The notes beneath the pieces are model-generated. The model saw only the letters and a program-made list of their open reading frames with translations, was not told the origin of the DNA and made no database searches. Below are positions 24,848 through 35,099 of a stretch of DNA of 64,000 bases, one piece after another. Numbering within the stretch: position 1 is the first letter of the stretch; every line of letters begins with the position of its first letter. Source of the stretch: Atopsyche davidsoni (taxonomy: Eukaryota > Arthropoda > Insecta > Trichoptera > Hydrobiosidae); assembly GCA_022113835.1 (NCBI GenBank), contig JAILWY010000027.1:11968501-12032500 (forward strand), written 5' to 3'. The translations under genes and the position numbers were made by a program.

Positions 24848-25482
24848 AGGTTTCCAAAATGTTTGTCCCGTAGACCCCTTGTCTAGTCTTCCTGCTTTTC
24901 GTAGACCCCTGCCATGTTAATATTTCTAAACTTCAAACATATTTTTGACATCTGATATAGAACAACTCACTTTCATAGGGTTTACTGTACAGTGGATTTA
25001 CAGAATACATTTAAAGCTAATTATACTTTTATTGATTAAATACACACACAATGCAAATCTAATAGCATTCACTAAAATAATCAATACTTTTAATGGGAGG
25101 GATGAGTCTGATGTTTTGACTTCAATAATCGCCCAGTGGTTTCCTTCGTTTACTTCTTTTTTTGTAAGAAGATTGGTAAACGCACCAAAACCCCTTTCCA
25201 AAAGGTATAAAGATGGAAAAGCTATTAAAAACCTTCTTGCGATAGTCCATAATGCAGGATAAAAAGCATTATTATGTAAGTACATAGGTACAATCTGCGT
25301 TAGGTGCATTATGACATTTACGAAATGCCTAAATTTTGGTGATGACCTGCTTAAATGGGATCCACTCTTGTAGACCCCCATTTACAGTTCATACACACCC
25401 AATTTAATTTTTCACTGTCATCGACCCCTTGCAGGATGGAATCGAACCCTGGGGGTCGATATTGACCACTTTAAGAACCTAT
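24848..25482 (-). mobile_element. hAT-type transposon fragment
   Basis: The ends look like short imperfect inverted repeats (AGGTTTCCAAAATG at 24849 on; CACTTTAAGAACCTAT near 25480). Subterminal GTAGACCCC-type repeats occur on both sides (24871, 24901, 25371), as in hAT/ZBED-related elements. The inside encodes only the transposase C-terminus. SAT130 sequence lies on both outer sides. Confidence 0.55.
24998..25381 (-). pseudogene. hAT transposase C-terminal dimerisation region, truncated
   Basis: The minus frame reads FYPALWTIARRFLIAFPS, LYLLERGFGAFTNLLTKK and so on. The order aromatic-Pro-x-Leu-Trp, Ala-x-x-hydrophobic-Pro-Ser, then a conserved Glu-Arg-x-Phe/Gly with a Leu-x-Thr-Lys-Lys stretch is the hAT C-terminal dimerisation motif as seen in ZBED-type domesticated relatives. 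After KTSDSSLPL the similarity ends. The zinc finger and catalytic core are absent. It is a decayed fragment, not a host ZBED gene, because no exon structure accompanies it. Confidence 0.65.
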
Positions 25483-25504
25483 GACTTAGGCGAATCTCTA
25501 AAAA

Positions 25505-25650
25505 CATAATAAATAAAATATTTTTATTTAATTTTATTTACGTTTCGATTCCGGAAGTGGAAGCATCTTCACAGATTTTAATAGTATATGTTATACGAAT
25601 TTGAGCTAACGGGAAAAACTGAACATACCCCTCGGAGCGAGGAACAAAAC
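25505..25650 (-). repeat. HH-D hammerhead-like repeat remnant
   Basis: On the - strand: TGAAGA (25566-25571), a hairpin TGCTTCC/GGAATC around a short loop, GAAA (25543-25546), then CGT and A followed by AATAAAATTAAATAAA. The block after GAAA makes the self-complementary ACGT. The pattern GAAGATGC...CGAAACGT is frequent in Penelope-like terminal repeats of arthropods (established family knowledge). The core C of CUGANGA is not matched. Confidence 0.5.
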
Positions 25651-27738
25651 CAATTCTTATATAAATATAATGTAATATTTTTATATTGTAATATACCTCT
25701 AGTTTAATATATTTTGTTGAAAATTCATTTCTAAAAAGTTTTTATTATTATTCATAAGGATGTAATGCACTTAAAATATTCAAAGTTACTTTCTAACACT
25801 GAAAGTAGTATAAACTTTAGAAATGTATTTTAAGTTAAACTCGAGTAATCTAAACCTAAAATCGCATTTATTTTTATTTTGTCCAGCTAATGCTATATAT
25901 AGACCCACTGTGCATCTGTTCCTTTACGATGCATTTTCGAACTCTGTAAGTTAAGCGAGCTCCGAATCGCGTTTATTGGAAATTGCTTTTGAATTTACAA
26001 ATGTATGAATTTAATCGCAATAAAATTATTGAGATTAAAAACACACATTTGTGACTGTTTTGTGATTACAGTGGTTGATTTTTAATTATTCTAACTAGTA
26101 GATATTGCGTTGATACTTGCTTGCTAGTCCGTATGAAACAATATATTTGATCAGAAAATTATTTTATTTATAAAATAATCAAAAAAGTACTTTTACAAAG
26201 AGATAATATTGACATTTTGAAATAAAATTAAAAAATAATCAAATCTACTGATTTTTTCCTTATGGCAGTAAGAACTCTTTTTTTATACAAAAGTTTCGTT
26301 ACCGTGAAAAAGTTGGCTTTTATGTAAATGTATACTTTATAAATAAAACGATAAGAAATAATACTTTTAAATATTTTAATAATCTTCTTATATACAAACA
26401 ACACTACTCATTCTGAAGACTTTTTCTGTGTCCAATTGGTTTAAAACAAATAAGCTACTAATACGTTCTTACAAGCAGCCCTACAACCCTTTTTTAAACC
26501 TTTTATTTATATTTTACCTGTTCGAATTCCTAACAATAAATTGTAGACATTTTTAAAATCTTGTTTGGATTTTCCTAAAGCGGTTGGCAAAGGCATTAAA
26601 AATATTCCTCGTAGCTATTAATTTTTTTTTAAACATTTCTCATATTCCTTGTTACATAACTAATAAAAATATTTGCAGCATATTTGCTCTAAATAATTTT
26701 TTTTGTATGGAGTATCACAAGTTTATCTATGAAGCTATTTTCTTTGTCTTCCTGGGCAGAGATACATTTGCATACTTCGGATAAGATACAAATAACATTA
26801 TCCAAGACGCATACAAAGTGTTCGGGTACACCGCGATGCACACTTCACATAGCTCTATGCACTTCTGCAGCAATGCTATCACCACACTTTAATCTGCATT
26901 ATTATATATCCCACACAGCACATGTGCGCATCCAGTGCTTTTCATGCCATACTCGTATGAAGAATATTTGTACTTTACCAAGCAGAAGGTGTAGATACTA
27001 AATTTTTAATATCAACAGCAGACCGGTTCTGCATTCAATACTTCAAATTTAAAAATCATAGACAAACAAAAAATAAAGTTTATAAGAGCTTTTGCTATTT
27101 GTGTGCTTCTTTAGACTGAAAATTACGTCGCAATGCAAAAGCTCTCACATATCAAAATGTTCATAATCTCAATGTCATTTATGTGTAAAAATTGAATATT
27201 ACAAATGTTTTTTTGTTTTTAAGTATAGTGTAGTGTAAATTTGCTATACGCATAATACATCCCAGTGCTTTTTACTCGTGGATTAAGTAATCAGCGATTA
27301 AATTTCGATAGTGAACATGAACATTTAGCAGGACCGTATCTAGCACAATACACGTAAATCATACAACGATTCACATCTAAGCCTGATTCACTTGCGTCCG
27401 TTTTATATCCGATTAATATTAATTATATTTTAACTATTTTTAAATTAAAAATAGCTTGTATACATTAACAGAATTAAATGTTTTAAAAGAAGTCTTTTTG
27501 AAGATTTTTTGAATATTCTTTCAAAACTTGCAATTAGGCGGAAATTTCAATTGATCTTTGGATATTTCTATAAAAGTGATTTTAAAAAATACTGATATAT
27601 TTAACTCAGTTTAGTTGAGTTTTCATCGTTATTTTATTTTTCAACTCTTCAATTTTGAAGAATAATAAATAAAACACAAAATCGGATTCAAATACAAAAC
27701 AATATTTACTGTAAAGTTGCATTCACGCGTTGACTCTT
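25651..27738. other. AT-rich, nothing recognised
   Basis: Long AT-rich stretch. Short frames at 26584-27001 show no domain. 26930-26980 is slightly richer in GC. No repeat shared with other parts of the window was noticed. Confidence 0.5.
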
Positions 27739-27739
27739 A

Positions 27740-28380
27740 TGACACGATACAAACAAAAATGATTATCCGATTGTGTTGTATAAATAGGCAAATCTCTAAG
27801 AAGACTAAAAACAATGGATGCTATCGATAGTTGCCGTTAGGTTAGGTTAGGTTTTATAGCAAAATGGTTGATTGCACATGATGCAGCAAAACTTATTATC
27901 CGATTGCGTTATTTACTGATGCGAATCTCAAAAATCACTGAAAACGAGGATGCTATTGGTGATTTACCGTTGGATTATCGGGTTTGTCCTAAAATTATTT
28001 AAATTTCTTGCACACCCTGCAACAAACTTTATTATCCGATTGCATCACTTACTTAGGCTAATTTCTAAAATCACTGAAAACGAGGATGCTTTTGGTTGTT
28101 GGTTTAGTCGCAAAATGATTTAAATTGCTTGCACATGCTGCAACAAACCTTATTATCCGATTGCGTTATTTACTGATGCGAACCTCTAAAATCACTGTAA
28201 ACGAGGATGCACCAATGATGCAACGAGGAGCCAGTTACCGTTGGATTATCGGGTTTACCCTAAAATGATTCAAATTCCTTGCACACCCTGCAAAAAACCT
28301 TAGTATCGATTGCGTTATTTACTGATGCGAATCTCTAAAAACACTCAAAATTAAGATGCTATAGGTTAGTTACAATTAGG
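27740..28380 (+). repeat. SAT130 tandem array (about five units)
   Basis: The marker ATTATCCGATTGCGTT recurs at about 27762, 27895, 28031, 28152 and 28302, giving spacings of 133, 136, 121 and 150 bp. Each unit also holds TTGCTTGCACATGCTGCAAC and TCACTGAAAACGAGGATGC variants. TTAGGTTAGGTTAGGTT lies between units one and two (27838-27855). The units are diverged and of unequal length, so the array is old. Confidence 0.85.
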
Positions 28381-28389
28381 GGTAGGCAG

Positions 28390-28690
28390 TGTCTTCAACA
28401 TGGGATCAGTTCGTGTGCCACGGACGCAATCACTCCTACCCCTCGGAGCGAGCTCGCCTGGCAGTCACCGAGCTGGAAGTGTTGGCATAGTAAAGTCGGC
28501 GCAGGAGTTTCGCGCCGAGTTTATGAAGTTGGTATTAATGACGATGCTCGCGCCTCCGCGGGTGCCAACTGCACGTATGAAGGGACACCCGCCCCTGCTC
28601 GCCCCCACCCCCACCCCCACCCCCACCCCCACTCCCACCCCCACCCCCGCCAGAGCCTCCGAACACCCCCGGGCGCGTACTTTGTAACAG
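28390..28690. other. GC island with (CCCCCA)n
   Basis: 28440-28690 is GC-rich. 28593-28655 is a CCCCCA-type microsatellite with single changes. A 95-residue + frame crosses it but becomes Thr-Pro repeats, so I do not call a gene. Confidence 0.6.
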
Positions 28691-28845
28691 AGTTACTCTC
28701 TGCAAAACTATGCATCGAGAGGTTAGACGTACACTTGTTTGTCACAACCCGAATCTATTGCTTATTTTGCTAACGCGGTTTTATTTTAAAAAAATATTTT
28801 TTTTATTTAGTCGCATCAAAATATAAAAGTTGGAACAACAATGAA

Positions 28846-29062
28846 AATATTTTTGAGTGATTTTCCACATGTTCGTTTTTATTTGTGACCGGTTTCGCCA
28901 ACCTTCCACGTTGGCATTTACAAACTGATAATGCCAACGTGAAAGTTTGGCGAAACTGGTCATAAATAAAAACGTACATGTGGAAAATCACTCAAGTATT
29001 TTACTCCAAAATATAAAAATGGGATTCCACCAAGTACTCTCGGTTAAAAATATTGAATTTCT
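28846..29062. repeat. HH-B palindrome (best-preserved foldback copy)
   Basis: Inverted arms of about 70 bp: TTGAGTGATTTTCCACATG (from 28851) mirrors CATGTGGAAAATCACTCAA (to about 28997). The + arm holds the motif: CTGATAA (28925-28931), stem II GCCAAC/GTTTGGC around GTGAAA, GAAA (28952-28955), CTGG, TC (28960-28961), then ATAAATAAAAACG. The consensus across copies has CCGG after GAAA, so stem III is self-complementary. The right end, TTCCACCAAGTACTCTCGG then AATATTGAATTTC, is the family terminus. Core G8 is A here, which should abolish cleavage. Confidence 0.75.
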
Positions 29063-30320
29063 TAACAATAAAAATATTGTTTTACTATAAAATAATACAT
29101 AACGCCCACTCCCAGCCGTTTGGTAATAGTTTACATAAGAAGTATAGTTTCTATAAGACATTAAATAATTAAAAGAAATATTGATGTGAAGCTCTTAGAA
29201 GTTTTGTATTTTGAATTTAAATACGTAATTTAAAACTACAAAACATGACGTTAATCGTTAAAGATAGTTTTTTTCTAATATTCTTTAATAATATATTATA
29301 TATAATAATTCTTGGTAAAATTTGGATTTGCAGTTAATCATTTTATTTTTAATGTAAATAAAAACTCGTTCATACAAACTCCCTTTTATCGTATCAATAA
29401 TAATTCTTAGTAATTTAAAACAAATCAAAATTTTGTTTCATATAATTTAATAAATATTTATTTAAAATCATAGTTACCAATAAACGGTCAAGGATCAGGT
29501 AGTAATAGTAACTGCAAAATAAATTAAATAAGATCAACGTTTTATATTGGTTCCTATCAAAATGGGGATTAAACTGCATACGAATAGTGTCGAATAGCGT
29601 AAAAAGTCGACTATATATAATACATAAACTAATTTTAAAAAATATATTTTAATCATTCTGGTATTCAGGAATAAAAAAGCTGCTTTTATATTTAATAAAA
29701 GCAGAAATCTAGGCGTTCCTTTAGCAGCTTTGTTATCCTCATTCTGATAGCTTTAAATGTTAGTAAATGTCAAAGCGTAAATGAAGGTTTTAAGTAAGCA
29801 TTTACACGAAATAGAACTATACGACTTCAGTCATATTATCTGAAATTCAGCAACTACCCATTATAAGTTCTTAATGTGGAATAAATTTGTGTACACCTAA
29901 TATACTTACATAATGTCTTATATACCTCCAACTTTGTGCTTATCCAAACACGGGGGTGGGACAGGGCGGGGGTCGGGTTGGATTCGTCTCGTCAATTAAT
30001 TAATGGGGCATGATAATTATTTTATGCCCCGGAAGGAGCAGTCATTTATCTTTCTTTTGCGGGGTAATTATTAAACTTGAAAGCTTGTCTGATTTGTTGG
30101 CATTAAATGTTTGTATATGGGTGTGATTCAAATGCTATTCTACCGAATGAAATATGTTCATTCGGTAGAATAAATCGTGAAAAAAATGTCTCACTGTATC
30201 ATGTAGTGTACTACAGTGTGTATATATTTTTTAAAGATATTTAACATGCACTGCGTATGAAGAGTACATGTAAGTATCTTATGCGCAGTTTTTTTTTTTT
30301 AATAAATATTTTAATTATTA
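29063..30320. other. AT-rich with one island
   Basis: 29950-30070 is less AT-rich and holds homeodomain-like TAAT motifs (CAATTAATTAATGGGGC, ATGCCCCGG). It resembles insect conserved noncoding elements, by inference. Nothing else is recognised apart from the hairpin listed separately. Confidence 0.4.
30137..30171. repeat. Perfect 14-bp hairpin
   Basis: ATTCTACCGAATGA and TCATTCGGTAGAAT are perfect complements around AATATGT. It lies in otherwise plain AT-rich DNA. Confidence 0.85.
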
Positions 30321-30321
30321 T

Positions 30322-30392
30322 AAATGAGCATCAAACTGAGAATCTCTGCACCAAGAGTCGACGTCGTAAGCACTAAACCAACGTCACAATGA
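30322..30392 (-). repeat. Possible tRNA-derived SINE head
   Basis: On the - strand an A-box-like TTGGTTTAGTGCTTACG and a B-box-like CAGTTTGATGC are spaced about as in a tRNA, with GACGT repeats between them. No cloverleaf can be completed. A poly-T run lies close by at 30291-30300. Confidence 0.3.
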
Positions 30393-30395
30393 AGC

Positions 30396-30660
30396 TACAG
30401 TCATACATGTTTACCCACACGATTATATAGAGTTTAAACAAGAGACTGTTCTGAATCTGGTGGCTTGGTGTAATACAATAATTCCTCAGAACTAAGCGAG
30501 GTGAAGCCGGCAGAGTATCTCTAAGCTACAGACTCCGAAGTCCCACCCGGCCATCAAGGACTTGAATGTATCTGCCACCCTCACGAGCTCCCCGACTATC
30601 AGGTAGGTCATCAGGCTGGAGTACCATTCTCTCCAGCGTGCATGCGCTGCGGGCGGATTA
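30396..30660. other. GC-moderate stretch, no gene recognised
   Basis: 30500-30655 (TCCCACCCGGCCATCAAGG, GCATGCGCTGCGGGCGG) is denser in GC and abuts the 270-bp tandem array. No coding motif is seen. Confidence 0.4.
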
Positions 30661-30661
30661 A

Positions 30662-31463
30662 TTTGCCTTGGAAACGTATTATCTTTCTTGTTTATTCCTT
30701 AAACGATTTAGGTACTTCCTAATAACCTAGCACCCCTCCCACAAGGTAAAACGCCCATTTAGTTTTGCCACAATCCTATAATCACTTCACTGACACACGA
30801 TTGAGAAGACTTGACTTTTATCTGCAAGTGTTAAAATATAATAATATTCAAAGGTTCCTTATATTGCATTAAAATAATTTCACGTAAAATCAGTGTGAAT
30901 TAACAGCATTAAAAATAGTCCATTGCATACGGTTTGCCTTGAAACGTATTATCTTTCTTGTTTATTCCTCAAACGATTTAGGTACCTTCTAATAACCTAG
31001 CACCCCTCCCACAAGGTAAAACGCCCATTTAGTTTTGCCACAATCCTATAATCACTTCACTGACACACGATTGAGAAGACTTGACTTTTATCTGCAAGTG
31101 TTAAAATATAATAAAAGTCAAAGGTTCCCTATATTGTATTAGAATAATTTCACGTAAAATCAGTGTGAATTAACAGCATTAAAAATAATCCATTGCATAC
31201 GGTTTGCCTTGAAACGTATTATCTTTCTTGTTTATTCCACAAACGATTTAGGTACTTCCTAATAACCTAGCACCTCTCCCCCAAGGCAAAACGCCCATTT
31301 GGTTTCACCAAAATCCTATTATTACTTCACTGACATAAAAATATGAAAGATGCTATTTTTTAAAAAGTCATTACTTCGTGACAAGATTGAGAAGACTTGA
31401 CTTTAATCTGCAAGTGTTTAAATATAATAACAGTCAAAGGTTCCCTATATTATTTTAGAATAA
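30662..31463 (+). repeat. 270-bp tandem repeat, three units
   Basis: Units start at TTTGCCTTG, positions 30662, 30933 and 31203 (periods 271 and 270). Each has ATTATCTTTCTTGTTTATTC, CTAATAACCTAGCACC, CACTTCACTGACA and GAGAAGACTTGACTTT. The first two are near identical. The third is more diverged and carries an extra ~45 bp (around 31337-31381). The array ends where FB1 copy 2 begins. Confidence 0.92.
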
Positions 31464-31745
31464 CACACATTGAAAATAATTTGAAGAAACTCTCAGAAAA
31501 ATATCATCGTGACTAGTGTAGGATTCAAACCTACATCTCCAAAACCTACATCTCGACTCCTACACAAGTCACGATGATATTTTTCTGAGAGTTTTTTCAA
31601 ATCATTTTCAATGTGTAAAAAATGTGCCTAATCATATTTGTAAGTAATATAAACCTGTATAGGTAAAAATAACTTAAAACTTATCTATTAAAACGCACTT
31701 GATTGACGTTCAATTCACAAAATAGACATACACGAAGAATCTACC
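31464..31745. repeat. FB1 foldback repeat, copy 2
   Basis: The arms ACACATTGAAAATAATTTGA and TCAAATCATTTTCAATGTGT span 31463-31617. A minus-strand tRNA T arm GTAGG/CCTAC lies at 31518-31534, with a partly duplicated segment beside it. The right extension (TTGATTGACGTTCAATTCAC, AATAGACATACAC) matches copy 1 near 23.12 kb. Confidence 0.8.
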
Positions 31746-33264
31746 ATAAAACAGGGTAACACAGTATTTATATGATACGTGAAATAAAATAAAAACTCGA
31801 TATTAAGATATTTTTCCAATACAGAAAAATATGTGATTGGAATAGAGTTGTACGTTTTAATCTAATTTTGTTAAAAGAAGAAACATTTCTAAATATTATT
31901 TTAATGAAGTATTGTCAAAAATGTATTTGCTACTAAGTACTCCATGTCTCTTTGAGTTTATATAAGCACCATCACCGTCAACAGAAACTTGCAAAAACAC
32001 GTTTCGTTTGCAGCCCGACCCGACAAGGCTCTACTAGGTGCGATTCGATTGTTTCAAGTTTGCTTCAGAGAACTTTTCAGAACTTGCTTTTCTCGACATG
32101 CTGTAGAACTTATTGTTCAAAGAAAAATGTTTCAGTTGATTCTTATTTTACCAAGCACCTGCTTGGTACCTATATATAAAATGCATCATAAACACAATAA
32201 CAGAAAGCTACTCAAAAAATGCAATCTCGATAAGATAATTGTTAGCGATATATAACAGATTTCGTAATTTACCTTTGATACATAAAAAAAGTATTTTATA
32301 TACTTTTAGAGAAGAAAAGTAAATTTTTGTTTAGTTTAATCAAAAAAAGTGTTTTATTAATTATATAAAATTACTATCGCGTATATTTCATCATGCAGTT
32401 TTGTATATAAATAACTTTGTTATAATAACTTCATATTATTAAATACATTAAAAAATAAGCGAATATGGTATTGGTCTAATTGAAATTATATTAAATTTAA
32501 AAAAAAAAAAAAAAAAAGGATTGAATATAAATAAGTTAAATAAATAACGACGCGAGTTAAATTCAGTGCAAAAATAAATAGAAGACTGTGAAAACATTTC
32601 AGTTCGCTTGTGCCTGTATTATATCTGCCATAATCCACGCAGAATGTACTTGAGTGTATGAACTCCACCCACCCCCACCCCTACGCCCCTGCTTTCAGGG
32701 TAGGTTAGGCCAAACAAACGTAAAGTTATTAGCGGCGGCCAGAGTCAACTTAGGAGGGGGGTTTGCGAGAAAGAGAATTAATAGTTGTTGTATTATTGCG
32801 CTGAGCCAGGAACGTGAAGTGTGGCTTTTTATTAGACATAAATCAAAGCTTTGATACTCGTATATAAAAAGGCTAAATAAAGCTTTATTTATCATTGCGT
32901 GTATCTTAACGTTAGTAGTTAAGACATAGAATATATGACGTTTTCTAAAACAAATATATTGAAGGTACATTTTAACAAGCCAAAATCGTTTTTGTTTGTT
33001 TGAACTATGTTTAAAAAAAAACAATAATAATTCAGTGTGCACCTAAAGTTTTTCATCAAAACTTCACTTGACGCACACAACTTGTTACCAATATGCAATA
33101 AACCAAAAATTTCCCTTGAATCTGATTGTTAGGATGCCATGGCTAGTTTCAATTTGATTATCAGTTGTATCGAAGCGTGCATTAAACGCCTCAGATGGAT
33201 GTTTACATATATCTTTAATAGTATATTAATCCCTCCTTACTATCACCATTCTGTTGATTGTGCG
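31746..33264. other. AT-rich, nothing recognised
   Basis: Mostly AT-rich, with a poly-A of 19 near 32500 and a small island at 32660-32770 (CCACCCACCCCCACCCC, TTAGCGGCGGCCAGAGTC). Short frames at 31952-32255 and 32654-33042 show no domain. Confidence 0.45.
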
Positions 33265-33265
33265 T

Positions 33266-33810
33266 AGGTAACGAAAAAGAGGACTTGGAATGATACTGAA
33301 AGGATGTGCTCTGAAATCACCTTGCCAAAGTGGTGGGGTTCATGATATTAACACACTAAAGGCGGGGCGGGTACTAGTACCCGCTTCGCTGACTGCCGTC
33401 TAAAAGCGAGATCATTTGGGTTGGCCACCCCTGTTTTAAATTATTTTTTTAAATTTAAATTGTATGCATAGTAAATTATTGATACACTAATTAACTCGCA
33501 GTTGCTAAACGGAAAAAAATCAAAGATTGCAAAGGGTTAATGTATAGACTAGATTTCGCACAATTTTTCGCAAGATTTTAGTCAATTTGGTTACCTGCCT
33601 AAAGTGTGTTAATACAGGAGTATCAGATCTAAACGCCAGAGCTTTATAGCTCTGAGCTTTCGGCAGCAGCAATACGCAGACTTTTACTTCCAAAATAGAG
33701 TAGAAAAACTCAGGAATCTACTTACACTGGTTCAGTGTGAATATACGCTCGATGAGATGGTCGCCAGCCTACTCATAGAAGAGGCACCCGATAAAGAAGA
33801 AGACACGTGT
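33266..33810 (-). repeat. R1 dispersed repeat, copy 4 (minus), split by a MITE
   Basis: Reverse-complement R1 landmarks: GAGGACTTGGAATGAT (33282 on), GGAGTATCAGATCTAAACGC (33617 on), GCAGCAGCAATACGCAGAC and ATGGTCGCCAGCCTAC. A 257-bp TTAA-flanked insertion separates the two halves. Confidence 0.8.
33352..33608. mobile_element. piggyBac-like MITE with TTAA duplication
   Basis: Left end CACACTAAAGGCGGG and right end CCTGCCTAAAGTGTG are inverted repeats matching at 12 of 15 positions. TTAA flanks both sides (33348-33351, 33609-33612), the target duplication typical of piggyBac. Near the left end lies a perfect 18-bp palindrome, GCGGGTACTAGTACCCGC (33367-33384). No ORF is present. It is nested in R1, hence younger than that R1 copy. 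Confidence 0.8.
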
Positions 33811-34308
33811 TTTTTTGATGTTTTCTTATTTTAATAGAATGTTTGTAAAATAAAGGGTGTATTTTTGAGTTACCTTTTCGTCTCGCCGCCCCCGTGTCCA
33901 GGCACGCGCGTGGCCGTATTTACCCGAGTGTTCAGTCTGATAGCGCCTTGATTCATCCCCGGGTCGCGCTCAGATATTCGCGTCCCCCCGATGCCTCGGC
34001 CTGATACCGCCCCAGGCTCTATGCGGGGGTGTACCTGGCGATCTGGCCAAATACGTCTCCGAAACAACCCAGCGTGCATACATTATAATCATTAAAAAAA
34101 TCTTCAGCAAGAAAAGGACGGTTGATTATGGGATTACTTGGAAATTGGTACTTGAGCACAAAGCCTGCAAAAAAAAATATTTTTTACTTGCGCCCCAACA
34201 ATTTTCAAATATGAAGATGCCGCGTAATATTATGACTTCAATCGACAATAGTGTCAACTCAATATAAGGCGTGTTCCAATATTATTATATGTATATAAAA
34301 CTTATATA
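33811..34308. other. GC island then AT-rich DNA
   Basis: 33880-34075 is strongly GC-rich (CTCGCCGCCCCCGTGTCC, CCCGGGTCGCGCTCAG) and occurs once in the window. It could be regulatory or an unrecognised exon. The only frames are short and show no domain. Confidence 0.4.
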
Positions 34309-34309
34309 T

Positions 34310-34602
34310 TGATTTATGTGAAGTCCGTCACAGTAAGTACGATTTTGCCTATACAGGTTTTATTTTTGATTGATATGATTAAGTAAATTTTTTCAAATAT
34401 TGAAAAATGATTAAACAAACTCAGAAAAATATTATCAATGCACCAGCTATGTAAGCTTGGGATTCCACACAAGTCACGATGATATTTTTCTGAGTTTCTT
34501 TTATCATTTTTCAATATTTGAAAAAATGTACTTAATCATTATCAACCAATAAAACCTGTATAGGCAAAATCGTACTTCCTGTGAGACGGTCTTCACAAAA
34601 AT
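34310..34602. repeat. FB1 foldback repeat, copy 3 (longest arms)
   Basis: About 290 bp whose two halves are near-complete inverted complements. GTGAAG (34318) mirrors CTTCAC (34596); inside, ATTTTGCCTATACAGGTTTT mirrors AAAACCTGTATAGGCAAAAT, and TTTTTTCAAATATTG mirrors CAATATTTGAAAAAAT. The centre has the FB1 core CACAAGTCACGATGATATTT with a degenerate T arm (GGGATTCC). Confidence 0.85.
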
Positions 34603-35034
34603 CAATAATATTTAATTATTTTAAAGTCATTTGTCGATCTGCATACAGCTATTCGTGATTTTGCTTAGTATACTTTATATACTCCAACATATACACATAT
34701 ATAAAATAAATAATATATGTATATAGTTGAATAGACACACTACTATTTAAATCACAGAATCAAGTAAAAAGCATCAAATACATATAAATACGCATTTTAA
34801 TCATATCCATCGGATATAAAATTTATTATCAATAAAAATCGTTTTGGGGCAGACAGAAACAGCCCAAATGTAGCTTGTGGTCTAAGCACTTAAGCCGGCT
34901 ACACACGCTGCGACACAACTGACAACCGAATAGTAACTGACTAAAGGCATTCTTTTTTATATTGTTTACTTTGACAAAACAATAAAAAAATACTCACAAT
35001 AAAAAGACGCTACGCTTGGCTAGTTAATGTATAT
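34603..35034. other. AT-rich, contains S1 repeat
   Basis: 34890-34930 reads TTAAGCCGGCTACACACGCT, then GCGACACAACTGACAACCGA. The same block occurs at 56.72 kb and inverted at 61.47-61.51 kb (family S1, unclassified). The rest is AT-rich. Confidence 0.6.
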
Positions 35035-35095
35035 CTTTTTCTTCGGGTGACTCTTCTCAAAGCAGGTAGGTGACCATCTCACTGATAATTTATAT
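35035..35095 (+). repeat. R1 dispersed repeat, copy 5 (5' fragment)
   Basis: TTTTTCTTCGGGTGACTCTT and CAGGTAGGTGACCATCTCAC match the R1 left part. It stops where the Penelope-like element starts. Confidence 0.65.
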
Positions 35096-35099
35096 ATAA

